A stretch of 64,000 nt of DNA, taken from positions 517,715 through 581,714 of the forward strand of contig NZ_JBPDIH010000004.1 in the NCBI RefSeq assembly GCF_052030545.1. The letters run 5' to 3'. Position 1 is the first letter of the stretch, and every line of letters starts with the position of its first letter. The translations under genes and the position numbers were made by a program. This DNA comes from CANMXU01 sp052030545 (GTDB taxonomy: Bacteria; Pseudomonadota; Gammaproteobacteria; Enterobacterales; Alteromonadaceae). Shown here in pieces: positions 25,750-34,220 of the stretch. The notes under the pieces are model-generated. The model saw only the letters and a list, made by a program, of their open reading frames with translations. It did not search any database and was not told the DNA's origin.

Positions 25750-26634
25750 CTATTTGCGATGAAACATTAACTGCAATACCACAGTGGCAATTACCGACAG
25801 TGCGATACCTAACCAAACAATAGGTGCAACAGTTTCACCTAGGAAAACAGCAGCTAATATGGCGACAAACGCCGGCATTAAATAGATGTAAGCGGTAATG
25901 TTAACAGGGGTGAGAATAGTGCTCGCTTTTTGGTATAAATAAGAGGTTAAAAACGTTGTCGCAATCGCTAAATAAGCCATCCCCGCATAGTGTTCAACAG
26001 GAAGTGCTGGCCAATTTAAGTCAATATTAAATAGCAGCGCAGCGGCGCCCATCCAAATAACACCACCAAGTAGGTTACAAAAAGTCATCACGCTAACGTC
26101 GTCATTTTTGTACAACACTTTCATGGCGATCATGTAGCCTGCCATCGCAAAAACAGCGATGAGAAAAATTAGATCCCCTTGGTTAAGGGACAGCGCGATA
26201 AGAGCAGAAAGATCGCCATTAAAAACGACCCATAAGGTTGCAATTGCGCCGAGTAAATAAACCAAGGTGAGTTTAAGACTGAGTGCTTGTTTTAAAAATA
26301 TCATACATAAACAAGCAGTAATAAAGGGGGTTAACGTATACAAAGAACTTGCGTTTAACGTGGTGGTGCTTTCCATTGCGGCAAAGTGACAGACAAAATA
26401 GCCACAATAAAAAAAGCTGATCACCATACTTCTTGGCAATACTCGTTTTATTTGCGCTGCAGCGTTAGCTTTAAAAAAGATAAAAGGCGCTAATAAACAA
26501 GCAGCAATAAGAAAGCGCATCAAGTTAATCGACAACGGATGCAAAGTACCTGACAGCGCGGTAGTGGTAATAAAAGATCCCGCAATTAATAACGTTGCGC
26601 CAACAATATAGCCATGTGCGGTAATTTTATTCAT
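25750..26634 (-). CDS. EamA/DMT-family transporter
   Basis: 294 residues with ten hydrophobic segments forming two EamA repeats (about 8-135 and 150-288). The family pattern GSFITTTALSGTLHPLSINLMRFL at the first repeat and VAPIVWLGIALSVIATVVLQ at the end are seen. Members export amino acids, nucleotides or drugs; the substrate is unknown. It converges on the TRAP operon and has no partner gene. Confidence 0.85.
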   Translation of the reverse strand: MNKITAHGYIVGATLLIAGSFITTTALSGTLHPLSINLMRFLIAACLLAPFIFFKANAAAQIKRVLPRSMVISFFYCGYFVCHFAAMESTTTLNASSLYTLTPFITACLCMIFLKQALSLKLTLVYLLGAIATLWVVFNGDLSALIALSLNQGDLIFLIAVFAMAGYMIAMKVLYKNDDVSVMTFCNLLGGVIWMGAAALLFNIDLNWPALPVEHYAGMAYLAIATTFLTSYLYQKASTILTPVNITAYIYLMPAFVAILAAVFLGETVAPIVWLGIALSVIATVVLQLMFHRK

Positions 26635-27177
26635 GTGAAGCTTTACTCAAGGTTAAATAAACCTGTATTGCACTATCATAACCATGATTGATAAAGAATA
26701 AGTAACATTATCGCTTGTTTTTGATCTTGAATGTGTATTTCTAGCTACCGTCAAATTTAATTGATGATCATTTTCACAAATCACACTTACGGTCGATTGG
26801 GAAACTGCCATCTTTTTTCCTGATAACAACAGCAGTTAAGTTGATTTAAGCAAGATTGTTTGCGCAATCACCCGTCAAAAATTAACATTTTTTAACATCT
26901 ATTTAAATTTTATCCGTTTAAAAAAGATAAGGGTACTTTGAAAAACAAGCAGTAAATGAAGTATCCACTCACTGATATCAACACTTGGGCTAATGTATAA
27001 ATCAACCCCAATTGCCTTATTAACCATAAAAACTAACAACATAGGTTAAGCAAATACTTTTAAGGAAGGCCACTAAAACTGGGCAATACAAAAGGAATTC
27101 ATTAAATAATACAACGCCTAATAACAATAATATCAGCTAATCAGCGCTGCAATGACAAAGGTATAATAATTAAAACA
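26635..27177. other. 543-bp AT-rich gap, no gene recognised
   Basis: Between the divergent EamA gene and a membrane-protein gene. No reading frame, tRNA or terminator is seen. A TATAAT box (27162-27167) lies only 11 bp before the ATG at 27178 and has no good -35 partner, so it is not a convincing promoter. Confidence 0.4.
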
Positions 27178-27891
27178 ATGAACTTTATAGCCACAAATAC
27201 CCGAATAGGGGAAGAGCTTCGCGGACAATATCAATGTCTATTATATGCACTGCCAACCACATCATTAGCGATTGCTATTTTTATCATTCCGTTTGTACTT
27301 AACGATTTATTGATGTTGTTAGGTTTACCAAGTCACCACGGGATAAAAAGCCAAGAACAAATTTTTTTGCTCGCCATGTTTATCGTAATGACGAGTATAA
27401 TAGCAGTGGGTTATTTAGTTGGCTGGCTACTTAATGTAATTTGTTTTAGAAAAATAATGCATTGGAGTTATTCGAGCATTTGGCAATTAATGGCATATTC
27501 GAACGTTCCTAAGCATTGGTTAAACACGAATAGTCGTTACAACCCTGATAAAAAAACACCAAGTAAAGCATGGCAAAAAGCAAGAGCAAACGGAAAATGG
27601 CGCTATATTACGAGTACTGGCATGTTATTTTCTAGCTCGATAATTTTTATATTATTCGTTGTGCTACCCGACCTACGTCATGATAACTTCAGTTCAGTGG
27701 CTGAGTATGTGGTGATGGCGTTAGCCTGTTTATGCGCGGGCACATTTTATGGGCTGATCACTTGGTTTGTTTTCGAAAAACGTTATCAACGTTTATCACA
27801 TCAACAATTAAGTAAAAAACATTCGCACATTCCCCCTTCCTTTCACAGTTTTGACACCTCAACTTTTAGCAAGGCAAAGTTGCATGATTAA
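27178..27891 (+). CDS. Unrecognised four-helix membrane protein
   Basis: 237 residues; I do not recognise the family. Hydrophobic segments at about 28-50, 65-88, 142-162 and 178-198 predict an inner-membrane protein with a basic cytoplasmic loop (about 105-140: RYNPDKKTPSKAWQKARANGKW). No strong ribosome site is visible before the ATG. Its last bases overlap the start of the next gene (ATGATTAA), so the two are probably translated together. Confidence 0.6.
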   Translation: MNFIATNTRIGEELRGQYQCLLYALPTTSLAIAIFIIPFVLNDLLMLLGLPSHHGIKSQEQIFLLAMFIVMTSIIAVGYLVGWLLNVICFRKIMHWSYSSIWQLMAYSNVPKHWLNTNSRYNPDKKTPSKAWQKARANGKWRYITSTGMLFSSSIIFILFVVLPDLRHDNFSSVAEYVVMALACLCAGTFYGLITWFVFEKRYQRLSHQQLSKKHSHIPPSFHSFDTSTFSKAKLHD

Positions 27892-28216
27892 AGGCGCACC
27901 CAAGTACTCTACAGTCATTGCGATAACTTTTGCCATACTAGTGTTGAGCATTAATGGCATTGTTAAAGAGGCAGTTTTACTTGGCTTTATTGTTGGTTTA
28001 ACACTGGCGTGTATTTGCCCATTAGTTTGGCGCTACAATAAAGAATTAGTGGGAATAATTGCCATTATGTCGGTAATGCAGTTTGCTACATGCGTATTAT
28101 TAGAGCGCACGTCTTTGATTGGCGTTCTGCAAATGCTTAGTATTGCTTTATCAACGCTCGGCATAGTTTGCTTACTTTTGCATAAAAAAATAGTACGATT
28201 TGTTGATGTGCATTAG
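27884..28216 (+). CDS. Unrecognised small membrane protein
   Basis: 110 residues from the ATG at 27884, with AAGG about 10 bp upstream; a longer in-frame reading to 27851 overlaps the previous gene more and is rejected. Four hydrophobic segments (about 9-26, 29-48, 54-72, 80-98) leave almost no soluble part. Coupled to the preceding membrane protein by an 8-bp overlap. Function unknown. Confidence 0.6.
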   Translation: MIKGAPKYSTVIAITFAILVLSINGIVKEAVLLGFIVGLTLACICPLVWRYNKELVGIIAIMSVMQFATCVLLERTSLIGVLQMLSIALSTLGIVCLLLHKKIVRFVDVH

Positions 28217-28235
28217 TTTATAAAAAGGAAAGTGG

Positions 28236-28466
28236 ATGTTAGCGCTAAGACCCAACTGTGAATGTTGTGATAAAGACTTACCACCAGAGTCAAACCAAGC
28301 GTTTATTTGCTCGTTCGAATGTACCTTTTGTAAAGGTTGTGTTGAAGGGGTGCTGAATAATCGTTGCCCCAATTGCACGGGCAATTTAGTACCAAGACCA
28401 ATAAGACCTGCCGCGGCACTTCAAAAATACCCTGCCTCGACAGAACGTGTGAATACCAAAAGCTGA
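28236..28466 (+). CDS. DUF1272 cysteine-rich protein
   Basis: 76 residues, likely zinc-binding. Cysteine pattern: CECC, then CSFECTFCKGC, then CPNC, followed by the typical NLVPRPIRPA end of DUF1272. AAAGGAAAG gives a good ribosome site. The function of DUF1272 is not established. It lies 19 bp after the small membrane protein, in the same direction. Confidence 0.85.
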   Translation: MLALRPNCECCDKDLPPESNQAFICSFECTFCKGCVEGVLNNRCPNCTGNLVPRPIRPAAALQKYPASTERVNTKS

Positions 28467-28469
28467 CAG

Positions 28470-28491
28470 ACAGCTTCAAGTTCGAAGCTGT
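28470..28491. other. Hairpin after the DUF1272 gene
   Basis: ACAGCTTC and GAAGCTGT pair over a 6-nt loop right after the stop codon; no T-run follows, so it is at best a weak terminator or an mRNA-end structure. Confidence 0.35.
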
Positions 28492-28665
28492 GCTTGCTAT
28501 TTAGTATATCTACGGCAACTCATGCCACACATTTATAAGCTATTGATGGTAAATAAATAAAAAGGTAAAGTTGAGATATTCAATAATAATTTAGTCTGAT
28601 ATTTTCTGGCAGAAATGAGGAACGTATCTGGTTAAAGAAGCTGTTAGCTTATTTAAGGATATAGC

Positions 28666-29532
28666 ATGCCAGTCAGGTCTAATTCTTTTCAAAAACTTGT
28701 TATGCTTTTAAATGAGCGATTAGATGATTCTTGGGTTGTAACTGAATCAAAAATGATGATTGATTCTTTAACAGGGCAAGAAAGAGAAGTAGATATTGTT
28801 TTAGAATCAGATATTGGAACTCATAAAATATTCTTATCCGTTGAATGCCGCGATCATAAAAGAAAAGCTGACACACCTTGGGTAGAATCAATGTATGGAA
28901 AGCATAACTCGTTACCAACTTCTAAATTGGTTCTATGGTCTGCAACTGGATTTTCTAAACCCGCTATTGAAAAAGCTCAGCAATTAAAAATAGACACTGT
29001 TTCTTCTGGCAATATTGATAATATTGAGTGGGCTAAATTGGCGAAAAGCTTTAAGGGCGGAAGTTTAAAGGTATTAGATAGTAAGTTTTCATTCTTTATC
29101 GACGTAGAAGCGGATAATGGCCACAAAAGTCGTCTTGATACTCAAAACATAAATTATCAATTAAAAGAAACTAATAGTGATATTCAGTTTAATATCATAA
29201 GCATACGACAATTTTTAATTAATGACCCACGAGTAGGCCAAACGTTACTTGAGCACGCAGCAGAAGGTAAGAGTGATTTTTGGGTTCTCTACGATCACCC
29301 AAATGAATGTCTCGTTTTAGATGATAATAACGATTGGTATAAAGTACTTAGAATTGGTTTTGGTATAAAAGCGTATGTAGAAAAGTCAAAAATTGAAACT
29401 AAAACGGTTATATACCAAGATGTTGTTTCTACACTGGCTGTAGGAAAATTTGAAAATCGTGAAATGGAAGTTTTCATTGAAGAAAAACAAGAAACGGAGC
29501 CTTTTGTTACCGCTAGTTTAATTAAAAAGTAA
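28666..29532 (+). CDS. Mrr-like restriction endonuclease-fold protein
   Basis: 288 residues. The first 120 look like a PD-(D/E)XK nuclease domain of the Mrr/restriction type: FQKLVMLLNERLD (helix), EREVDIVLES (Asp of the core), FLSVECRDHKRKADTPWVES (the E-x-K position reads E-C-R, with Lys two to four residues on), then LVLWSATGFSKPAIEKAQ. The ECR change may mean altered catalysis. The rest (about 130-288) is not recognised. AAGGAT ribosome site at 28655-28660. Low GC and lying beside two toxin-antitoxin pairs, it looks like accessory, possibly defence, DNA. Confidence 0.6.
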   Translation: MPVRSNSFQKLVMLLNERLDDSWVVTESKMMIDSLTGQEREVDIVLESDIGTHKIFLSVECRDHKRKADTPWVESMYGKHNSLPTSKLVLWSATGFSKPAIEKAQQLKIDTVSSGNIDNIEWAKLAKSFKGGSLKVLDSKFSFFIDVEADNGHKSRLDTQNINYQLKETNSDIQFNIISIRQFLINDPRVGQTLLEHAAEGKSDFWVLYDHPNECLVLDDNNDWYKVLRIGFGIKAYVEKSKIETKTVIYQDVVSTLAVGKFENREMEVFIEEKQETEPFVTASLIKK

Positions 29533-29558
29533 GCGAACAAGAATTTAAAGCAGGACTG

Positions 29559-29630
29559 CTAACAGTTGGCTCAGCTCCGCTTCGCTACACATTTTAGCAA
29601 GTTATTATCAGCTATTATTTTGAGCGTTAG
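29559..29630 (+). other. attC-like imperfect inverted repeat (weak)
   Basis: Starts CTAAC-(AGTTG)-GCTCA and ends TGAGC-GTTAG, so the outer arms pair apart from a 5-base insertion; the middle GCTCCGCTTCGC resembles integron recombination sites. The R boxes do not fit the RYYYAAC/GTTRRRY consensus well and only one copy is seen, so this is a suggestion, not a call. Confidence 0.3.
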
Positions 29631-29639
29631 TTACCAATG

Positions 29640-29918
29640 CTATTCTGGTGGAAATTTCTGTTTCTGGTGCAAAACACGCATAATTCGAATGATTTTTCCA
29701 TCAACCCAGTAAGATACGATCATTGAAACTTCAGGAATAATTAATAACCGCCCTCGAATTGAGTCTCTTTGAACACCCAACAATGGGTGTTCAAGAAAAT
29801 TTTCAACTTTAGCTTCAATGACTAAATCTGTTTTTTCAGCAACACTCGGGTTGAAGTCGAAAAGAAATTCAAATATTTTCTCTCGATCATTTAACGATTC
29901 TTCTTCCCAAACTATCAT
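29640..29918 (-). CDS. RelE/ParE-superfamily toxin
   Basis: 92 residues, the usual toxin length. The ordering EEESLNDREKIFEFLFDFNPSVAEK, HPLLGVQRDSIRGRLLIIPE, IVSYWVDGKIIRIMRVLHQKQKFP follows the RelE/ParE fold, ending in the typical R-V-L-H-x-x-Q-x-F-P. RelE members cut mRNA on the ribosome and ParE members poison gyrase; which applies is unclear. Its start overlaps the antitoxin stop by four bases (29915-29918). Confidence 0.85.
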   Translation of the reverse strand: MIVWEEESLNDREKIFEFLFDFNPSVAEKTDLVIEAKVENFLEHPLLGVQRDSIRGRLLIIPEVSMIVSYWVDGKIIRIMRVLHQKQKFPPE

Positions 29919-30190
29919 CGATTACGGATCTTCATTTTTCTGGCTTCCATCTGAGCTTTTGCATCATCATGTTCAATAAACTGAGCTTCACCGCTATCAA
30001 CTTTATCAAAGGCAGCATTTATTTGCTCAGACAGCCATGCATCATGGCTCATTGATTTTCGCTGCTCAGCAGCCAGGCTTTCAGTAAGCTCGCGGCATGC
30101 ATCGCTCAATGTTCTACCTTGGCTTTCCGCCATTAGTTGCGCTAAACGTTTAGTTTCTTCATCAACTCTAAATTGAATTCGTGTATCCAT
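29915..30190 (-). CDS. RelB/DinJ-type antitoxin
   Basis: 91 residues. The N-terminus (TRIQFRVDEETKRLAQLMAE) is a ribbon-helix-helix DNA-binding segment of the DinJ/RelB type; the acidic C-terminal half would wrap the toxin. First gene of a two-gene unit with the toxin downstream, overlapping ATGA. Normally it represses its own promoter together with the toxin. Confidence 0.85.
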   Translation of the reverse strand: MDTRIQFRVDEETKRLAQLMAESQGRTLSDACRELTESLAAEQRKSMSHDAWLSEQINAAFDKVDSGEAQFIEHDDAKAQMEARKMKIRNR

Positions 30191-30378
30191 TATAAATTAC
30201 CTTAACTCACAGTTGTACACACAAATGTTAGCACTAGCGTGGAGTAGTGACAACTTGCAAGTTACTTAAGCTGGTAAAAAACAGTTAGCTTTCAAGTTTT
30301 GAGTTGTCCTATAAATTGCACATGTATCATTAATTGGTTAGACTTGTCTTATTATATGTACAACTAATGAGGATGAAT

Positions 30379-30633
30379 ATGCGCATTGTATCTTTTACAG
30401 AAGCACGTAATGGGCTTAAATCAGTTTTGGATCATGTTGTAAATGATGTTGACTATACCGTTATAACTCGAAGGGATGCCGAGGACGCTGTTGTAATGTC
30501 TTTGGATCATTATAATAGTTTAATGGAAACCGTTCATTTGCTTAAATCCCCAGCTAATGCTGCTCATTTATCTAGATCTATCGAACAATATAAATCTGGT
30601 AACGTAATCAAACGAGATATTATTGATGACTAG
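30379..30633 (+). CDS. yefM: Antitoxin YefM (Phd/YefM family)
   Basis: 84 residues from the ATG at 30379, with GAGGA at 30369-30373; the longer frame to 30334 is rejected. The N-terminus MRIVSFTEARNGLKSVLDHV and the phrase DYTVITRRDAEDAVVMSLDHYNSLMET are the YefM hallmark. It binds DNA and neutralises YoeB, whose gene overlaps its end by 8 bp. Divergent from the RelB-type antitoxin gene; their promoters share the 190-bp gap. Confidence 0.93.
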   Translation: MRIVSFTEARNGLKSVLDHVVNDVDYTVITRRDAEDAVVMSLDHYNSLMETVHLLKSPANAAHLSRSIEQYKSGNVIKRDIIDD

Positions 30634-30886
30634 GCAACTTGCTTGGACAGATGAAGCTTGGAGTGATTATGTTTATTGGCAAGGTCAAGATAAGAAAACA
30701 TTAAAACGCATTAATAAATTAATTAGTGATGCTAAGCGATCGCCATTTGAAGGTATCGGCAAGCCAGAGCCATTAAAAGAAAACTTATCGGGCTTCTGGT
30801 CAAGACGAATAGATGAAACAAACCGCCTAGTATATGCGGTTTCAGATTCATACCTGACTGTGATTTCTTGTCGTTATCTGTATTAG
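30626..30886 (+). CDS. yoeB: Toxin YoeB (ribosome-dependent mRNA endonuclease)
   Basis: 86 residues from the ATG at 30626 (a TTG three bases earlier is possible). Sequence follows YoeB throughout: LAWTDEAWSDYVYWQGQDKK, LISDAKRSPFEGIGKPEPLK, LSGFWSRRIDETNRLVY, ending VISCRYLY where YoeB has a catalytic His/Tyr region (commonly CRYHY, here CRYLY). An IS481-type element starts one base after the stop codon, so the toxin is complete but its 3' flank is replaced. Confidence 0.92.
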   Translation: MTRQLAWTDEAWSDYVYWQGQDKKTLKRINKLISDAKRSPFEGIGKPEPLKENLSGFWSRRIDETNRLVYAVSDSYLTVISCRYLY

Positions 30887-30887
30887 T

Positions 30888-32077
30888 TCAGACAAGATCT
30901 GACACATCAACTTGAAAAAGTGAGAGTTACCCGTTTTGATAAAGGTGTCGAATCTTTTAATCAAAACAACCCAAAGGTGGTAACTCTCATGTTGCATACT
31001 AACAACCCAATCATAAAACACAAAACTGGTTTACTTAATCTTGCTGAAGAATTAGGTAACGTTTCAAAAGCCTGTAAAGTTATGGGCGTTTCAAGAGATA
31101 CATTTTATCGATACCAAGAACTAGTCGAAGACGGTGGTCTTGATGCGTTGATTGATAAAAGCCGTAGGTCGCCAAACATCAAAAATCGTGTAGACGAAGT
31201 TACAGAGAACGCGGTTGTTCAATACGCTATTGATTACCCCGCTCATGGTCAGCACAGAACCAGTAATGAGCTGCGTAAACAAGGTATATTCGTTTCAGGC
31301 AGTGGTGTTCGTTCAATCTGGTTACGCCATGATTTAGAAAACTTCAAAAAACGTTTAAAAGCGCTAGAAGGAAAAATAGCTAACGAAGGCATAATCTTAA
31401 CTGATAGCCAAGTAGCTGCGCTTGAGAAAAAGAAAAGCGATGACGAAGCGTGCGGTGAAATTGAAACAGCGCATCCTGGCTACCTTGGCTCACAAGACAC
31501 GTTCTATGTTGGCAACTTAAAAGGCGTTGGCCGCATTTATCAGCAAACATTTGTTGATACGTACAGCAAGGTTGCATTTGCTAAGCTCTATACGACCAAA
31601 ACACCCATTACAGCGGCTGATATACTCAATGATAAAGTTCTGCCTTACTTTGAGCAGCACAAGCTGCCAATGTTGCGTATTTTAACTGACCGAGGCACTG
31701 AGTATTGCGGTAAAGTTGAACACCATGACTATCAGCTATACCTAGCGATTAACGATATTGATCATACAAAAACCAAAGCGATGTCGCCTCAAACCAATGG
31801 TATCTGCGAACGGTTTCACAAAACGATACTTAACGAGTTCTATCAGGTTACGTTCCGTAAAAAGCTTTACGGCTCACTTGAAGAGCTTCAAAAAGATCTG
31901 GACGAATGGATGGCTTATTACAATAATGAGCGTACTCATCAGGGAAAAATGTGCTGTGGCAGAACGCCACTTGAAACATTACTTGATGGAAAATCGATTT
32001 GGGCTGAGAAGAATTTAGCTCAAATCTAAGCTGACAGTCACCGATAGAAAAACGGGTAACTGTCAGATCAAGTCTGA
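30888..32077 (+). mobile_element. IS481-family insertion sequence, about 1.19 kb
   Basis: Ends were set from an inverted repeat: TCAGAC-AA-GATCTGACA at the left and its counterpart (TCAGAC-TT-GATCTGACA on the other strand) at 32061-32077. Inner GTTACCCGTTTT copies also occur near both ends (about 30926 and 32048). No clear target duplication is visible, so the ends could be off by a few bases. Carries one intact transposase gene. Confidence 0.8.
30989..32029 (+). CDS. IS481-family transposase
   Basis: 346 residues from the ATG at 30989 (MLHTNNPIIKHKTGLLNLA, the common start of this group); the frame extends to 30920 without a good start. An N-terminal helix-turn-helix (ELGNVSKACKVMGVSRDTFYRYQE) precedes an rve-type DDE core: Asp in SQDTFYVGNLKGVG, Asp in LTDRGTEYCG, Glu in NGICERFHKTILNEFY. 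It appears intact. GAGAGTTACC (about 30922-30931) and GGTAACTCTC just before the ATG can pair, which would hide the start region in read-through transcripts. Confidence 0.93.
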   Translation: MLHTNNPIIKHKTGLLNLAEELGNVSKACKVMGVSRDTFYRYQELVEDGGLDALIDKSRRSPNIKNRVDEVTENAVVQYAIDYPAHGQHRTSNELRKQGIFVSGSGVRSIWLRHDLENFKKRLKALEGKIANEGIILTDSQVAALEKKKSDDEACGEIETAHPGYLGSQDTFYVGNLKGVGRIYQQTFVDTYSKVAFAKLYTTKTPITAADILNDKVLPYFEQHKLPMLRILTDRGTEYCGKVEHHDYQLYLAINDIDHTKTKAMSPQTNGICERFHKTILNEFYQVTFRKKLYGSLEELQKDLDEWMAYYNNERTHQGKMCCGRTPLETLLDGKSIWAEKNLAQI

Positions 32078-32136
32078 GCTAGTACACGTTATCTTTATTA
32101 GGTTTATTTATAAGTACTGCACTTAAGTAAAAAATC

Positions 32137-32757
32137 TTACCTATCTAAACCATAGTCAATCGCATAACGCACTAAGCCAATTGTCGACTCAATACCGAGT
32201 TTTTGTTTGATATTGCGTTTGTGAGTTTCAACGGTGCGCACGCTCACATTTAATTCTTGCGCTATGCGCTTATTGTTTAAACCGTGGGAGATTAAACGCA
32301 GCACAAGTTGCTCTCGACGAGTAACAACGCCGCGCTGCTCGCTTGCTAACTCTTGGGTTAATATTTCTGTGACTTCGGCGCTAAAGTAATGTTTACCTGA
32401 TACCACACGTTTTATCGCTTCAATAAGCTCGCTGCCCGGCACATCTTTTAAAACATAACCATCGGCGCCATGGCGCATTGCCGCGAGAATATATTCTTTA
32501 TTGTCGTGCATACTCAGCATTAGTACTTTGCAATCCATTTCTTGCTCTTTGATCAGTTCAAGTACATACATGCCATCCATTTCCGGCATGTTAATGTCCA
32601 TTAGCACCACATCAAAGTCAGACTCTTTCATGGCTTCGAGCGCCAGTTTGCCATTTTCAGCTTCTTGCGTTACCACAATGTCAGCATCTAAACTTAAACG
32701 ATATTTAAGCCCTTCTCTAAAAATTGGGTGATCATCTACGAGTAAAACCTTAATCAT
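32137..32757 (-). CDS. NarL/FixJ-family response regulator
   Basis: 206 residues from the ATG at 32757; a longer frame to 32802 lies inside the kinase gene and is rejected. Receiver domain with acidic pair VDDHPIF, phospho-acceptor Asp in VVLMDINMPEMDGM and Lys in GYVLKDVPGSE; C-terminal LuxR-type helix-turn-helix (TRREQLVLRLISHGLNNKRIAQELNVSVRTVETHKR). Its start overlaps the kinase stop by 8 bp, so the pair is a coupled two-component system. The IS481 element ends about 60 bp beyond its stop. Confidence 0.93.
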   Translation of the reverse strand: MIKVLLVDDHPIFREGLKYRLSLDADIVVTQEAENGKLALEAMKESDFDVVLMDINMPEMDGMYVLELIKEQEMDCKVLMLSMHDNKEYILAAMRHGADGYVLKDVPGSELIEAIKRVVSGKHYFSAEVTEILTQELASEQRGVVTRREQLVLRLISHGLNNKRIAQELNVSVRTVETHKRNIKQKLGIESTIGLVRYAIDYGLDR

Positions 32758-34183
32758 GACTGTCCCCTTTACTGCCTTTGTTTTCATGGTAACGTAATTC
32801 ACTTTGTGGAATACGCGCTTGCACCGATGTACCTTTAGTTAAGGTTTTCACTCTTAATTCACCTGAATAAAAAGTAATACGCTCTTTCATATTTCTTAGG
32901 CCAATGCCTTCTCGATGCTGACCACATTGTTGCGGGTTTTCAGGTTGAAAGCCTTGACCGTTGTCATCAATTTTCAAAGTAAGCCAACCAGGGCTTAAAC
33001 TCAGAGAAATATTAACGACACTCGCATTGGCGTGGCGCTCGACATTGGTTAACGCTTCTTGTGCGATACGATAAAGCGCGACTTTAATTTCTGCCGATAA
33101 AACATTGCGCACCGATAAACGTTGCACCGACACATGTACACCAGTGCGCTGTGAAAACTCACGACCGAGTTCTTCCAGTGCTGCGCCTAAGCCATAATCT
33201 TCTAAAATACCGGGGTGTAATTGATGTGAAATACTGCGAATATCGCCCATAATTTTACGAATTAGTGACATTGCCTGATCAAGCTCAGCACTTGAGTCAT
33301 CATTATTTTGCTGTTTTAACTGTGCGGTTTCGAGTGAAAATCGTGCTGCTGCTATTGTTTGGCTAATACCGTCGTGTAACTCACGCGATACCCGTTTACA
33401 TTCTTCTTCTTGGGTTTGAAAAATACGCCCGTTTAATTCACGCAATTTGATATTGGCTAAGCGTTTTTCACTGATGCGAATAAATAAACCTGAGATAAAT
33501 ACCACGATCACGGAAATTAAACCTATCATTACCGTCATCACTGAGGTTTTTTTAATTTGTTGGGAAATGGCGTTGCTGAGTCGAGACGATCTTTCGTCAA
33601 TGTAGTCAATATAAACGCCGGTGCCAAACATCCACTGCCACTTATCTAAGCCTTGCGCATAAGCTAACTTTTTACCTTCATCACCATTTTTAGAGGGTTG
33701 GTTAAAAACGTAATTTAAGTAACCACCGCCAGCTTTGGCATTTTCAATTAATTCGGCAATAATTTTTACGCCGTTTTTATCTTGCAAGTCGATCCAGTTT
33801 TGTCCCACTCGCCACTCTTGCCCCGTTACCGTAATCGCGGTGCCGTCGTACGAATAAGCAAAAAAGTAACCGTCTTTACCAAAGCGCATATTCGCGAGAA
33901 TATTTTTAACTTGTTGTTGAGCTTGTTGTTCAGACAAACTCTCGTCTTCGTAAACATGCTCAATTGCGCCTTTAGCTAGCGATAAATAATTAATGAGCTC
34001 TTCTTTGCGGTGATTAATAATAGTTTGTCTTGAAACCTCCACCACTTGGTCTGACAAACTCTGATACTGCATTTGGGTAATGATCAAAGTAGCGGTAAGT
34101 GCTAATACCAGCGGAATAATGGTGACCAAATGAAGTTTTTGGTTAATATTCATGGTATTAAGAATGCGTGACGCAAATTTCAT
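32750..34183 (-). CDS. Cache-domain sensor histidine kinase (HisKA_3)
   Basis: 477 residues. Membrane segments at about 18-38 and 212-232 enclose a periplasmic single-Cache domain (GKDGYFFAYSYDGTAI, KLAYAQGLDKWQWMFGTGVYID). The cytoplasmic part has the HisKA_3 phospho-His in SRELHDGISQT, an N box (NVERHANASV) and DNGQGF/GIGLRNMKERI of the ATPase domain. Cache domains often bind small carboxylates; adjacent to a D-lactate dehydrogenase-like gene, lactate or a related acid is a reasonable but untested ligand. ATG at 34183, 38 bp after the dehydrogenase gene in the same direction. Confidence 0.9.
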   Translation of the reverse strand: MKFASRILNTMNINQKLHLVTIIPLVLALTATLIITQMQYQSLSDQVVEVSRQTIINHRKEELINYLSLAKGAIEHVYEDESLSEQQAQQQVKNILANMRFGKDGYFFAYSYDGTAITVTGQEWRVGQNWIDLQDKNGVKIIAELIENAKAGGGYLNYVFNQPSKNGDEGKKLAYAQGLDKWQWMFGTGVYIDYIDERSSRLSNAISQQIKKTSVMTVMIGLISVIVVFISGLFIRISEKRLANIKLRELNGRIFQTQEEECKRVSRELHDGISQTIAAARFSLETAQLKQQNNDDSSAELDQAMSLIRKIMGDIRSISHQLHPGILEDYGLGAALEELGREFSQRTGVHVSVQRLSVRNVLSAEIKVALYRIAQEALTNVERHANASVVNISLSLSPGWLTLKIDDNGQGFQPENPQQCGQHREGIGLRNMKERITFYSGELRVKTLTKGTSVQARIPQSELRYHENKGSKGDSHD

Positions 34184-34220
34184 AACCGAGCCCTTTTTGT
34201 CATTTACACTAACTAATGAA

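Noticed and set aside
30888..32077. Target-site duplication of the IS481 element
   Set aside because: TAGT occurs on both sides but is offset by two bases from the inverted-repeat ends, so it may be chance.
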